Source of the DNA: Desulfovirgula sp.
GTDB taxonomy: Bacteria > Bacillota > Desulfotomaculia > Desulfotomaculales > Nap2-2B
Direction: 5' to 3'
Length of the DNA stretch: 52,577 nt
Assembly (NCBI GenBank): GCA_020725585.1
Contig: DYES01000008.1
Location: forward strand, 1 to 52,577
The notes below the pieces were generated by a model. That model had not been told where the DNA came from. It ran no database searches and saw only the letters and a list, made by a program, of their open reading frames with translations. Position 1 is the first letter of the stretch, and the number at the start of each line of letters is the position of its first letter. A program made the position numbers and the translations under genes. Positions 18,236 through 27,259 of the stretch are shown here, piece after piece.

Positions 18236-18409
18236 TTACGCTTCCTTTTTATGCTTTAATATTTCGTAATACCTGTTTAATAAAACATCCAGCATCCGGC
18301 TGAGGGCCAAAACCTCCCGGTCTTCAATTCCTTTTGCCAGCGCCAGTTCCTCAAGCTCCTTACGGAGTTTCTCCATTTTTTCCAGGATTTCTTCCAGCTC
18401 GGTCGTCAT
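18236..18409 (-). CDS. Spo0E-like aspartyl-phosphate phosphatase
   Basis: 57 aa. Translation gives MTTELEEILEKMEK... followed by ALSRMLDVLLNRYYEI. The latter matches the Spo0E signature (S-x-x-LD-x-L/I-x-x-Y). Members of this family dephosphorylate Spo0A~P and delay sporulation. The protein is two predicted helices, the usual size for Spo0E proteins. Start ATG 18409, stop TAA 18236-18238. The ribosome binding site is weak (AAGTGAA). It is isolated between the ATPase gene and a non-coding stretch. Assignment rests on motif and size only. Confidence 0.8.
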   Translation of the reverse strand: MTTELEEILEKMEKLRKELEELALAKGIEDREVLALSRMLDVLLNRYYEILKHKKEA

Positions 18410-19013
18410 GGCCGTTCACTTCTATGATTACGAATTTTCTTACGGTGAATTACCAAAATACCCGGAATGAGCATCCGGGTATTCTCCAGTTGTTTGGGCC
18501 CCGGCCCAGGCCAGGGGCTCTGTTTAGAAGCGTTAATTCTGCTTATGCCAGTTTAACAAAGGTGAGGGAACAAAAGGAGTTGGAACAACAGGGGCTATGG
18601 TGGGCAGCTTTTGTTTTTTCCTCATTAGGATTTACCAATTACTTGCCTTCTTTTCGACATATTTCTTTTTATTCCTTCTTTCTTTTTTAAAAATTGTTTT
18701 ATATAAAAATAAAACTGACCTGCGATAAATAAATTTGCTTCCAAAAAATAACGAAAAAAGACGGTCTTTTTCGGGAAGGCAATATATATATATATTTTTG
18801 CGGCGTTTGCCGGTTTAGCAGCCCACTCCGGGGGGAGCGGCAGAAAACCACCGCTTCAAAATGTGATCCTGGAGCCAGGAAAGAAAAGAGGATAAATAAG
18901 AGGAGCAGCGCAGGGCGGCCAGGACCCGGGAGGAACCGGAAGGATTAGGGCCGAGGAGGAGCCTTAAGGAGCCGGGCCCCGGCCGGGCGGCCCGCCCCCA
19001 CCAAAAGCCTGTT
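18410..19013. other. Non-coding stretch with hairpins and AT repeat
   Basis: About 600 bases with no convincing gene. Visible structure: an inverted repeat ATACCCGGA/TCCGGGTAT (18457-18481), a GC-rich dyad GCCCC/GGGGC near 18498-18519, a short (TA)n tract at about 18782-18797, and a purine-rich segment 18885-18975. A plus-strand frame ends at 18690 with a hydrophobic C-terminus, but it runs antisense through the Spo0E-like gene and has no clear start, so I do not call it. Confidence 0.5.
18743..18773 (-). terminator. Possible terminator of the efflux operon
   Basis: On the minus strand CGAAAAAGAC...GTCTTTTTTCG is followed by TTATTTTTTGG. The stem is A/T-rich but long, and the T-run is good. 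It lies about 240 bases downstream of the last ABC transporter gene. Confidence 0.4.
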
Positions 19014-20246
19014 TTATTCGTAGCGGAGCGCTTCCACGGGGTTTAGTGCGGCCGCCCGCCGGGCGGGGTAATAGCCGAAAAAGACCCCAACGGCAAAAGC
19101 GAACAGCACCGACAGCAAAATCGCGCCCGGGGAAATAGCAGCGGGCCACCCCGTGAGGACGGGAATCAGACCGCTGGCCAAAACTCCGCTGAGGATGCCG
19201 ATGACCCCGCCCACCAGGCTCAAGACGACCGCTTCCGTCAAAAACTGCAGCAGGATCACCTGCTGCGTCGCCCCTACGGCCATGCGGATGCCGATTTCTT
19301 TGGTGCGTTCCGTAACCGAAACCAGCATGATGTTCATGATTCCGATACCTCCGACGAGAAGGGAAACGGCCGCCACTCCGGCCAGGAGCGTGGTCATGAC
19401 ACCGGCGGCCGCTTCTGCGGCCTCTAAAACGGCCGCCAGGTTGCGGACGGTAAAATCATTCTCCGCGTGCGGCGGCAGGCGGTGACGCTCGCGCAGCAAT
19501 TCGGTGATCAGGGCCGGCAGACGCTCCAGATCGGCGGGAGTTTGTGCCTGCACATTAATCAGGCGGACGTAACCGGCACCCAGCAGGCGGACCTGGGCGG
19601 TGCTCAGCGGTACGTAAACGATGTCGTCGGCGTCCCTGCCCATAACGGAAGCGCCCATCGGGGAAAGCACGCCGATTACCGTAAAGGCGACCTTATCTAA
19701 ACGGATAGTTTGCCCCACCGGGTCCACGCCCGGGGGAAAAAGATTTTCTACCACGCTGCTGCCCAGCACGGCCACCCTGGCGATGCCGCGCACGTCCTGT
19801 TCGTCGAAAAAGCGGCCGCTCGCCACAGGGCGGTTTTGAATGAGGGGGAGTTCCGGAGTGGTCCCCGTCACGCTGGTTACCCAGGTCTGACTCCCCCAAG
19901 CTGCGGTGGCCCCGGCGCTGATCTCCGGGGCGACCCTGGCCACCCCGGGTAATCGCGCGATGGCCCGGGCGTCGTCCCAGGTAAGGGTGTTCACCATTCC
20001 GGCGGCGCCCCTCACCTGAGCGCCCGCAGCGCCCGGAAAAACCATTAAAAGGTTGCTCCCAAGCCTCTGGATCTGTTCCGTAACGCGCGTGGCGGCCCCC
20101 CGGCCCAAACCAATCATGATAATTACCGCCGCCACGCCGATGACGATGCCCAGGACAGTGAGCAGGGAACGGATTTTGTTGGCCCGAATGGCAAGCAGGG
20201 CTTCGCCAAAAAGGGCTTTAAAGCTTACGCTGACCGCATTTTTCAT
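19014..20246 (-). CDS. MacB/FtsX-type ABC transporter permease
   Basis: 410 aa. Inner-membrane permease of an efflux or lipoprotein-type ABC system. One N-terminal helix (about 24-48, IRSLLTVLGIVIGVAAVIIMIG), a periplasmic-type domain (about 50-275), then three C-terminal helices beginning with LVGGIGIMNIMLVSVTERTKEIGIRMAVGA, a clear FtsX/MacB signature. The last residues NPVEALRYE are typical. It is last in the MFP-ATPase-permease operon. Substrate unknown. Confidence 0.93.
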   Translation of the reverse strand: MKNAVSVSFKALFGEALLAIRANKIRSLLTVLGIVIGVAAVIIMIGLGRGAATRVTEQIQRLGSNLLMVFPGAAGAQVRGAAGMVNTLTWDDARAIARLPGVARVAPEISAGATAAWGSQTWVTSVTGTTPELPLIQNRPVASGRFFDEQDVRGIARVAVLGSSVVENLFPPGVDPVGQTIRLDKVAFTVIGVLSPMGASVMGRDADDIVYVPLSTAQVRLLGAGYVRLINVQAQTPADLERLPALITELLRERHRLPPHAENDFTVRNLAAVLEAAEAAAGVMTTLLAGVAAVSLLVGGIGIMNIMLVSVTERTKEIGIRMAVGATQQVILLQFLTEAVVLSLVGGVIGILSGVLASGLIPVLTGWPAAISPGAILLSVLFAFAVGVFFGYYPARRAAALNPVEALRYE

Positions 20247-20363
20247 CCTGCCAGCTTCCTTTCTTTTTTTTGCTAGAATTGTCCGCGTGAACAGCTCCGT
20301 CAGAAAAACGCTGCTGCTTTTGAGCGGGTGATTTTAAGAACAGATCAAATAAAAGCGGCTTGC

Positions 20364-21089
<726 letters not shown>

Positions 21090-21112
21090 GTCAACTAATT
21101 CAATTGCCAGCT

Positions 21113-22513
21113 TTATCGGCGGCCACCCCCGGAACCGGGCCCGGTGAGGAAAAGCGGCCTTGCCTGGCCCTGGCCGGCTCCCGCCGCCGGGCTCCCTCCC
21201 GCCCGGACATTTTTCTGCCCGACGGCCACCTGTTCACCAGGGGCCAGGCCGGCCGTTATCTCCACCAGGTCGCCGCTGCTGATCCCCAGCTGGACGGGGC
21301 GCAATTCAACGCGGCCCTCCTGGAAGACAAGCACCGCGCCCCTGTTCTGCGCCGGGCCGGACTGCGCCCCCGCCGGCATCCTTAAGCCTTGTGCCGCGGC
21401 ATAGCTGCGGGCGAAGCTTAAGGCCTGCCTCGGCACGACCAGCACGTTTTCCCGAAGCTCTTTGACAATTTCAACGTCGCAGGGCATCCCGGCCTTTAAA
21501 CCGGCGAAATCCTCCTCTATATCCAAAAGCACTTCGAAAAGCTGGACATTGGAAACGGTTATGGCCCGCGGCGCCACGGCCGCTACTACGGCGGAAAATT
21601 TCCTTTCCCCAAAGGCGTTGACCGTAAAGTAAGCCTTTTGGCCCACGGCCACCTGGCCGATGTCGGCTTCGTTAACCTGGGCGCGCACCCGCAGTTTTTT
21701 GCTGACCAGACTGATCAGCGGGCGGGCGCTGTTGTCCGCGCCGCTCACCGTCACCCCGGTTACCCGCTGGCCAACGGTCACGTTCACCTCCGCCACAATT
21801 CCCGGAAAAGGGGCGCGCAGCTGCGCTGCCTGCAGGTCGCTTTCCGCCAGGGCAAGCTGCGCTTCGGCGGCCTGGACGGCCGCTTTGGCCTGCCTGATCT
21901 GCTCCGGCCGGGACCCTGCCGCCAGCAGCTTTAACTTGCTCTGGGCCTGTTCCCAGCGCGCCAGCGCGGCGGCGTAATTGTTTTGGGCGTCGTCAAGCTC
22001 CTTTTGCGCCGCTGCTTCCTGGGCGTGCAGCGCCTTCACCCGCTCCAACTGCGCAAGGGCGGTGTCTTTAGCCACCCGCGCGCCGGCTTCTTCGGCGCGG
22101 GCCTGCTCTATTTCTTCCGGGCGGCTGCCGTTTTGCAGCTCCTCCAGGCGTGCCCGGGCACTGTCCAGGTTGGCCCGGGCCGAATTAACCCGGGTCTGCC
22201 ATTCCCCGTCATCCTGGGCCAGCAGAAGCTGCCCTTCCTTCACTTCCTGCCCCTGCTCCACAGCCACCAGCTTCACCGTGCCCGGATTCTTAAAAGAAAG
22301 GTTAAGGCTCTGCACCGGCTCGATGGTGCCGCTGGCGGAAACAGCCGCCGTCAGGCTGCTTGCTTGCGCCGCCACGCATAAAAAACCACCGGCTTCCCGG
22401 GCGGTTTGCCGGTAAAAAAACCAGCCCCCGCAGGCCAAAGCCAAAACGATGAGCATCCCGGCCAGTACTTTCGCGGCGCGGGTTGTGGAAAAAAGAGACC
22501 ATTTGATTGGCAA
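21113..22513 (-). CDS. Efflux membrane-fusion/adaptor protein (HlyD/MacA-like)
   Basis: 466 aa. An N-terminal anchor helix (about 15-35), a barrel-sandwich/lipoyl half near SASGTIEPVQSLNLSFKNPGTV, a long coiled-coil hairpin (about 110-235, with duplicated NGSRPEEIEQA and AGSRPEQIRQA segments), the second lipoyl half LRAPFPGIVAEVNV, then beta-barrel domains. The C-terminus is Gly/Pro-rich. In a Gram-positive cell it would be tethered to the membrane and act with the ABC transporter downstream. Start TTG 22513 just after GGGGGTGA. Confidence 0.9.
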   Translation of the reverse strand: MPIKWSLFSTTRAAKVLAGMLIVLALACGGWFFYRQTAREAGGFLCVAAQASSLTAAVSASGTIEPVQSLNLSFKNPGTVKLVAVEQGQEVKEGQLLLAQDDGEWQTRVNSARANLDSARARLEELQNGSRPEEIEQARAEEAGARVAKDTALAQLERVKALHAQEAAAQKELDDAQNNYAAALARWEQAQSKLKLLAAGSRPEQIRQAKAAVQAAEAQLALAESDLQAAQLRAPFPGIVAEVNVTVGQRVTGVTVSGADNSARPLISLVSKKLRVRAQVNEADIGQVAVGQKAYFTVNAFGERKFSAVVAAVAPRAITVSNVQLFEVLLDIEEDFAGLKAGMPCDVEIVKELRENVLVVPRQALSFARSYAAAQGLRMPAGAQSGPAQNRGAVLVFQEGRVELRPVQLGISSGDLVEITAGLAPGEQVAVGQKNVRAGGSPAAGAGQGQARPLFLTGPGSGGGRR

Positions 22514-22580
22514 TCACCCCCGTGTTTAAATAAGTTTTCGGAATGAAAATGGAAAAGGTAATATAAACCATGTTAATATG

Positions 22581-22607
22581 AATTTGTTACAAATTTGTGA
22601 ACAAATT
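22581..22607. promoter_or_regulatory. Operator-like dyad upstream of the efflux operon
   Basis: Outer arms AATTTGTT (22581-22588) / AACAAATT (22600-22607) enclose a second palindrome, ACAAATTTGT (22589-22598). It lies about 70 bases upstream of the adaptor gene in an AT-rich region with TATATT/CATATT sequences that could be -10 elements on the minus strand. This looks like a repressor site; the regulator is unknown. Confidence 0.45.
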
Positions 22608-22671
22608 GTGGAGAAAATTAATTCAGGATTAGGAGGGGCATTGCATCAGGAAGGTCAAGAAGGCAGGCCCA

Positions 22672-23079
22672 TTACCAGACGCGCGTTCGCAGACGGTTCC
22701 AGATCCAGAGCAGGAGCAGCCGGCGCGCCTGCGCGCGCACCGGCGGGAGCATCAGAAGCAGCCCGGCGGCGTCGGTAAGCAAACCCGGGGTGATCAACAA
22801 AAGCCCCCCGGAGAAGACCAGCAGTCCGTCCAGCAAAGCCTCGCCCGGGGGGCGCCCGGCGCGGAGCTCCGCCTTGATCCGCCCGATCACGGCCAGCCCC
22901 TGGGACTGGGCGAGCACAAAGCCCAAAAGGCCCATCCCCAACAATAAAAATACGGTGGGCCAGAAACCCAGGTGCTTTCCCACCTGGATTAAGATCATTA
23001 CTTCCAAAAACGGAACCAGCAGAAAAATCAACAAAAGGCGGGCAAACAAAGGCACCATCCCTGCTTCACTTAAAAACAA
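22672..23079 (-). CDS. fxsA: FxsA family membrane protein
   Basis: 128-135 aa. A small protein with about three to four hydrophobic helices. The FxsA family pattern is visible: FLLVPFLEVMILIQVG, then GRIKAELRAGRPPGEALLDGLLVFSGGLLLITPGLLTDAAGLLLMLPPVR. The E. coli homologue suppresses phage T7 F-exclusion when overproduced; its normal role is unclear. Start is TTG 23079 (AAGG just upstream) or ATG 23058. It lies between the histidine kinase and the efflux operon on the same strand. Confidence 0.9.
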   Translation of the reverse strand: MFLSEAGMVPLFARLLLIFLLVPFLEVMILIQVGKHLGFWPTVFLLLGMGLLGFVLAQSQGLAVIGRIKAELRAGRPPGEALLDGLLVFSGGLLLITPGLLTDAAGLLLMLPPVRAQARRLLLLWIWNRLRTRVW

Positions 23080-23095
23080 TTACCTTACTTCAGCA

Positions 23096-23175
23096 AACCT
23101 GGCGTTCGTGAAAGCGCGCCTGGTGATGGTCCGTTTGGACGAACGCCAGGTTTTGCAAATGAGCAAAAGGTTATA
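23096..23175. repeat. Palindromic intergenic repeat, copy B
   Basis: A 14-bp perfect stem, AACCTGGCGTTCGT (23096-23109) / ACGAACGCCAGGTT (23139-23152). The loop contains GCGCGCCTGGTGATGGTCCG, like copies D and E. The right flank ends AAAAGGTTATAAC (from about 23165). The left flank (23078-23095) is an imperfect inverse of the right-flank consensus. It lies between the histidine kinase stop and fxsA. Confidence 0.85.
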
Positions 23176-23193
23176 ACATAAAACGTTAACCCT

Positions 23194-24699
23194 CTAAGAA
23201 ACGTGCACCGGCAGGGTGAACGTAAAGCTCGTCCCTTCTCCCGGGCGGCTCTGGACCTCTATGGCTCCGCCGTGCAGCGCGACAATCTGGCGGGCGATGG
23301 CCAGCCCCAGCCCGCTGCCCGCGCCCGCACGCTGCCGGGCTTTGTCCGCTTTATAAAACCTTTCCCAGATGAGGGGGAGTTCATTCTCCGGAATGCCGGG
23401 CCCGGTGTCGCGCACGGTCACGCGAACGCAATCCGGCTCCCCTTGCGCGGCGATGGTTATTTTTCCCCCCGCGGGCGTGTAGCGCACCGCGTTGTCCACC
23501 AGGTTGATCAGCACCTGCTCCAGGCGGTCCGCGTCGCCGCTGACCGGGAGCAGGTTTTCCTCCCCGGAGCGCGCCAGGGCAACCCCTTTTTCTTGCGCAA
23601 CGGGTGCAAACCTGTCCGTTACCCGCCTGATTATCGGGCCCAGGTCCACCGGCTCTTTTTTGATGCGCACCTGACCCGCCTCCATCTGCCGCAGGTCCAG
23701 CAAATCGTCCACCAGCCGGCGCAGACGGGCAGTTTCCTCCAGAATGTTGCGCAGGTATTCTTCTTCCCGCCCGGCTTCCCGGGCCAGGCCGTCCTGGATG
23801 GCTTCCGCGTAGCCCTGGATAATGGTCAGCGGGGTGCGCAGCTCGTGTGAAACGTTGGCCACAAATTCCCGCCGGTTCCGGTCTGCCCTTTCCAGGGCAG
23901 CGATCTTTTCCTGGAGCTTTTCGGAGAGGGTGTTTAGCGACTCCGCCAGCATGCCCAGCTCGTCGCTCGCGCGCAGGTCGATCCGGCGCCTGAAATCTCC
24001 CGCGGCCATCGCCCGAGCCACCTGGTTCATCTGGATAAGCGGACCCGCGAGCCGGCGGGAGACGAACAAGGCCAGGGCCGTAGCCGCCAGCGCGCCGGCC
24101 AAAAGGGCGTACAGGCCGGCCTGCTGCAGGGCTTTTAAGTTGGCCACCAGGGGGGCGACGGGCGCGTGGATGAAAAGGGCGCCTGCAACTTCTCCGTTGC
24201 TCTTCAGCGGGACTCCCGCCGTGATCACCTCTTTAGCAAAGTAAGGGTTGTATTCCCTGGCCACCACTTTTTCTCCCCGAAAAACTCTTTCCACCTGGCG
24301 GCGGTCCAGGAGGGCAAGCGCATCCGGCCCGGGAACTCCCGCGCTCCAGGGAGGGCCGCCCTGGGCCTCCGGAGCTTCCCGCCGCTGATGCATCATCCCG
24401 CGGCGGCCTGCGCCCGCGTCCTGCCAGTACAGGATGCGCCCCTGCCGGTCGACGATCATCACGCTGGCGTTCATCAGCCTGGCCAGCAAAAGAAGCTGAC
24501 GGGCAACCAGCAAAGGGTCACGCTCACTAACGATGGCTTCACCCAGCTTTTCCCCCTCCTGCAAAAGGCGGGCCTCCTGCTGCCGGTAGTAAATTTTCTT
24601 CACCGCGGCAACCTGGATTACGGCGGTCAGCCCCAGGACGATGACGACGAGGGCCAGCATGGCCACCCAGAGTTTGCTGCGGATGGAACGGAAAATCAT
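23194..24699 (-). CDS. Membrane sensor histidine kinase
   Basis: 501 aa. Two transmembrane helices (about 12-35 and 193-213) flank an extracellular sensor region of about 155 residues. A HAMP domain follows (about 212-265), then the HisKA box FVANVSHELRTPLT with phospho-acceptor His 285, and the HATPase domain with DNAVRYTP (N box), DTGPGIPE (G1) and GSGLGLAI (G2). It overlaps the response regulator gene by 4 bases (ATGA), so the two form a cognate pair. Signal unknown. Confidence 0.95.
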   Translation of the reverse strand: MIFRSIRSKLWVAMLALVVIVLGLTAVIQVAAVKKIYYRQQEARLLQEGEKLGEAIVSERDPLLVARQLLLLARLMNASVMIVDRQGRILYWQDAGAGRRGMMHQRREAPEAQGGPPWSAGVPGPDALALLDRRQVERVFRGEKVVAREYNPYFAKEVITAGVPLKSNGEVAGALFIHAPVAPLVANLKALQQAGLYALLAGALAATALALFVSRRLAGPLIQMNQVARAMAAGDFRRRIDLRASDELGMLAESLNTLSEKLQEKIAALERADRNRREFVANVSHELRTPLTIIQGYAEAIQDGLAREAGREEEYLRNILEETARLRRLVDDLLDLRQMEAGQVRIKKEPVDLGPIIRRVTDRFAPVAQEKGVALARSGEENLLPVSGDADRLEQVLINLVDNAVRYTPAGGKITIAAQGEPDCVRVTVRDTGPGIPENELPLIWERFYKADKARQRAGAGSGLGLAIARQIVALHGGAIEVQSRPGEGTSFTFTLPVHVS

Positions 24700-25388
24700 T
24701 TGGGCACCTCAAATTTATAGCCGATGCCCCAGACAGTGGCGATGTACTGGGGGGCTCCCGGCACTTTCGCCATCTTTTCCCGGAGGCGGGTGACGTGGGT
24801 GTCGACCGTGCGGGCTTCCCCGAAAAAGTCATACCCCCAAACCTTCTCCAGGATCTGCTCGCGGGTAAACACCCGCCCTGGGGAACGGGCCAAAAGCAAA
24901 AGGAGGTCGTATTCCTTGGGGGTTAAAGAGAGGGGCCGGCCGAAAAGGTAAACCTCGCGGGAAGCGGGCTTGATCACCAGCCCGTTGATTTCCAAAAGGT
25001 CTTCCTCATCCTGCTGCGGCGGCCGGGCGCGGCGCAGCACCGCCTTTACCCGGGCGGCCAGCTCGCGGGGGGAAAAGGGCTTGACCACGTAATCGTCGGC
25101 CCCAAGCTCCAGCCCCAAAACGCGGTCGACTTCCTCCCCGCGGGCGGTGAGCATGATCACCGGCACGCGGGAGATCTTGCGAATTTCCCGGCAAACTTCC
25201 CAGCCGTCCACCCCGGGCATCATCAGATCAAGAATGATCAAATCAAAAGCATTTTGCTTCCAGAGCTCCAGCGCCTGCCGGCCGTCGGCGGCCTCCGCCA
25301 CGGAAAACCCCTCGGCCTTAAGGTACATGCCCACCAGCTCGCGTATCTTTGCCTCGTCGTCGGCAACCAGTATTTTCACCTGCGCCAC
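24696..25388 (-). CDS. OmpR/PhoB-family response regulator
   Basis: About 230 aa from GTG 25388 (GTG 25379 is also possible). The receiver domain (residues about 3-120) has the acidic pair DDE, phospho-acceptor Asp in LIILDLMMPG, Thr in MLTARG and Lys in VVKPFSPREL. The C-terminal winged-helix DNA-binding domain has EYDLLLLLARSPGRVFTREQILEKVWGYDF and TVDTHVTRLREKM. The frame is open to 25544 but upstream residues are not family-like and overlap the palindromic repeat, so that part is leader. Partner of the adjacent kinase; may control the efflux operon downstream. Confidence 0.95.
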   Translation of the reverse strand: MAQVKILVADDEAKIRELVGMYLKAEGFSVAEAADGRQALELWKQNAFDLIILDLMMPGVDGWEVCREIRKISRVPVIMLTARGEEVDRVLGLELGADDYVVKPFSPRELAARVKAVLRRARPPQQDEEDLLEINGLVIKPASREVYLFGRPLSLTPKEYDLLLLLARSPGRVFTREQILEKVWGYDFFGEARTVDTHVTRLREKMAKVPGAPQYIATVWGIGYKFEVPK

Positions 25389-25462
25389 CAGGAACCCGGC
25401 CTCTCTTACCAAATTGCGCGGCAGGTTCGCCCCGAACCAAGCCGATGTCTCATCGGCCCGGA

Positions 25463-25523
25463 GCATTACCAAGCGCGTTGGACGAACAGCAGGTTTCACT
25501 GATCTAAAGCAAAAGTTATAGCC
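25463..25523. repeat. Palindromic repeat, half copy C
   Basis: Only the loop and right arm remain: GAGCATTACCAAGCGCG, then TTGGACGAACAGCAGG and the flank TTTCACTGATCTAAAGCAAAAGTTATAGCCA. The arm is of the CAGCAGG type shared with copy D. The matching left arm is absent. It lies in the leader between the -10 box and the start of the response regulator gene. Confidence 0.75.
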
Positions 25524-25532
25524 ACATAACAC

Positions 25533-25538
25533 ATTATA
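25533..25538 (-). promoter_or_regulatory. Candidate -10 box for the two-component operon
   Basis: A perfect TATAAT on the minus strand, about 145 bases upstream of the response regulator start, with a poor TTTAAT-like -35. If used, the transcript begins just ahead of repeat copy C and carries it in its leader. Confidence 0.4.
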
Positions 25539-25565
25539 CCACAATCCCTGGAATAATTAAAATTA

Positions 25566-26978
25566 CTAAATCACCCCCCTGGGCCCGCGGCGAAAAAGGG
25601 AAAAGACCTTAACGGTCAGTTTTACGAAAGGATTTTTGAACACCTCCTGGAGCTGCCGGTACTCCTCCCGGCACCTGGTTAAATCCTGCTGCAAAAAGCG
25701 CATGGAGCGCTCCAGCTCCTCCTCGCGTTTTAAGGCGTTCGTCAGATCAGCGCTCAGCATGTTGACTTCTTCTCTCAGCCGGCGCTCTTCCTGGCCCGCT
25801 GCGCTCTGGCTGCGCTCCAGCTTCTGGCGCAGCTCTACTATCTCCGTCTGCAGCTCCGCAACTTTGGTGGCGTGGCGCTCTTTTAGCTCCGTTATCTTCG
25901 CCTTGTTCTCCCGGTCGCGCTCCTTGTACTGCTGCAGCTTGGTAAACAAGGTTTCCAGGGAGGCCTGGTTTTTGCTGATGGTCTCCCGCAGCTGCTGGTT
26001 TTCCGCCTCCTTTTCGCGGGCCCTCTTCACCCACAGGCGGCACTGGTGCAAAATGCTGTTGGCCTTGGCCTCCAGCTTGTTAATGTGCTCCCGGTAGCGG
26101 AAGATTTCTTTTTTGCGGAGCGAAAGCAGCAGGTCCTTCTCGGCCATCTGCGTTACCAGCTGTTCGTGCCGGCCGATTTCTTCGGCGCGCTGGGCCAGCG
26201 CCGCCGCCGCCTCCTGGTGAGCGGCGGCAACTTCTTTGAGACGCTCCTCCAGGACCAGCACCCTTTTTTTCCACCGCTCGCGGTCCCGCTGCCAGCGTGC
26301 CCTTTGCCTGCTCAAGGCGCTTAAAAACCGCTTCAAAAGGTTTTCGTAGGCCACCTGGGCCGCCGGGTTATACGTCCAGATGCCGTTTCCGACCTTCTCG
26401 AAATACGGGAACTTGCCCAGCAAATTCTCTACTTCCTGAAAAGCAACCTGGCGCCAGACGCGCACCACGTCAAAAACCTGCTGGGTGGTAAGCCCGGCGG
26501 GGTGCATCTTGAGCGCCTTGATCACCAGGTGCTTGAGCGCGTACTGCCCGGCTTCCACCTCCCATTCGGTCAGCCCCCAGTACCCGTTTTCCAGCTGAAT
26601 AAACCGGCCGTCGGAGATCAGGCTGGCTTCTTCGGCGATCAGGCGCCGGAATTTTTTATCCTTATGCTTTCCGCCGGCCTCCCGGATTGCCTCTTTTAGG
26701 CTTAAGGGCTGCTGGCGCTTGAGTAAAAGAGCGTAAAAGGCGTCGTTTTCCCGCTTCCCCTCCAGGTTTAACCGCCAGGAATTATTTTTATCCGGAACAA
26801 AACAGGGGTTTTGCCGCAGGCACAAAGTGATCTTTTCCTCCACTTTCTCCGGGCTGTAATCCTGCAGCATTTTCCGCTGTACATACGGGGTCAGCTCCGC
26901 GGGAGTGAGGGTTTCGAAGAAAAACAACGTTTTCTTTAAAACGTCGGTGAGGGAATGCAGCTTCCCATGCATATTCAT
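25566..26978 (-). CDS. Protein with winged-helix-like repeats and a long coiled coil, unknown function
   Basis: About 470 aa from ATG 26978, with GGAAGGTGGG upstream. The N-terminal about 210 residues contain three segments that end alike: CFVPDKNNSWRLN, FIQLENGYWGLTEWE and YFEKVGNGIWTYN. This pattern resembles winged-helix HARE-HTH-type modules and suggests a repeat. Residues about 230-455 are a long, charged coiled coil (heptads of Leu, Glu, Arg, Gln). The C-terminus is basic (LTVKVFSLFRRGPRG). No enzyme motif seen. DNA binding plus oligomerisation is inference. It is divergent from acuA. Confidence 0.7.
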   Translation of the reverse strand: MNMHGKLHSLTDVLKKTLFFFETLTPAELTPYVQRKMLQDYSPEKVEEKITLCLRQNPCFVPDKNNSWRLNLEGKRENDAFYALLLKRQQPLSLKEAIREAGGKHKDKKFRRLIAEEASLISDGRFIQLENGYWGLTEWEVEAGQYALKHLVIKALKMHPAGLTTQQVFDVVRVWRQVAFQEVENLLGKFPYFEKVGNGIWTYNPAAQVAYENLLKRFLSALSRQRARWQRDRERWKKRVLVLEERLKEVAAAHQEAAAALAQRAEEIGRHEQLVTQMAEKDLLLSLRKKEIFRYREHINKLEAKANSILHQCRLWVKRAREKEAENQQLRETISKNQASLETLFTKLQQYKERDRENKAKITELKERHATKVAELQTEIVELRQKLERSQSAAGQEERRLREEVNMLSADLTNALKREEELERSMRFLQQDLTRCREEYRQLQEVFKNPFVKLTVKVFSLFRRGPRGVI

Positions 26979-27020
26979 GTTAACAAAACCCACCTTCCTG
27001 AAAAGAGAATAGAGAATATT

Positions 27021-27026
27021 ATTATA
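27021..27026 (-). promoter_or_regulatory. Candidate -10 box for the coiled-coil gene
   Basis: TATAAT on the minus strand about 43 bases upstream of the likely start codon. No good -35 could be aligned at 17 bases, so support is modest. Confidence 0.4.
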
Positions 27027-27163
27027 ATGAAATAATTCCGTGGGAAATGCTGCTTCCCTTTTTAATTTTTAAATAATTTTCCACTATTTTCCTACATTCT
27101 TCGCCGACCCCGGGATTAATTTATCAAAAGATTTTAGAATTTAAAATTTTTTAATTAACAGGC

Positions 27164-27192
27164 TTGTAAATGAATTAACTATGCGCTATAAT
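27164..27192 (+). promoter_or_regulatory. Vegetative-type promoter of acuA
   Basis: TTGTAA (27164-27169) and TATAAT (27187-27192) are separated by exactly 17 bases. The spacing and the perfect -10 fit a sigma-A promoter. Transcription would start near 27200, about 60 bases before the acuA ATG. Confidence 0.75.
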
Positions 27193-27259
27193 AAGGCGAA
27201 TGGTTAATTTCAACCCCCCAACAGAAAATAGCGGCCCCCAACGGCCAAGGAGTGTGCTT

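Noticed and set aside
18334-18690. 118-aa plus-strand ORF with hydrophobic C-terminus
   Set aside because: It runs antisense through the Spo0E-like gene, has no ribosome binding site and an unnatural composition.
23098-23152. CRISPR-like repeats
   Set aside because: The palindromes are dispersed singly over about 25 kb and not arrayed with regular spacers; no cas genes are present.
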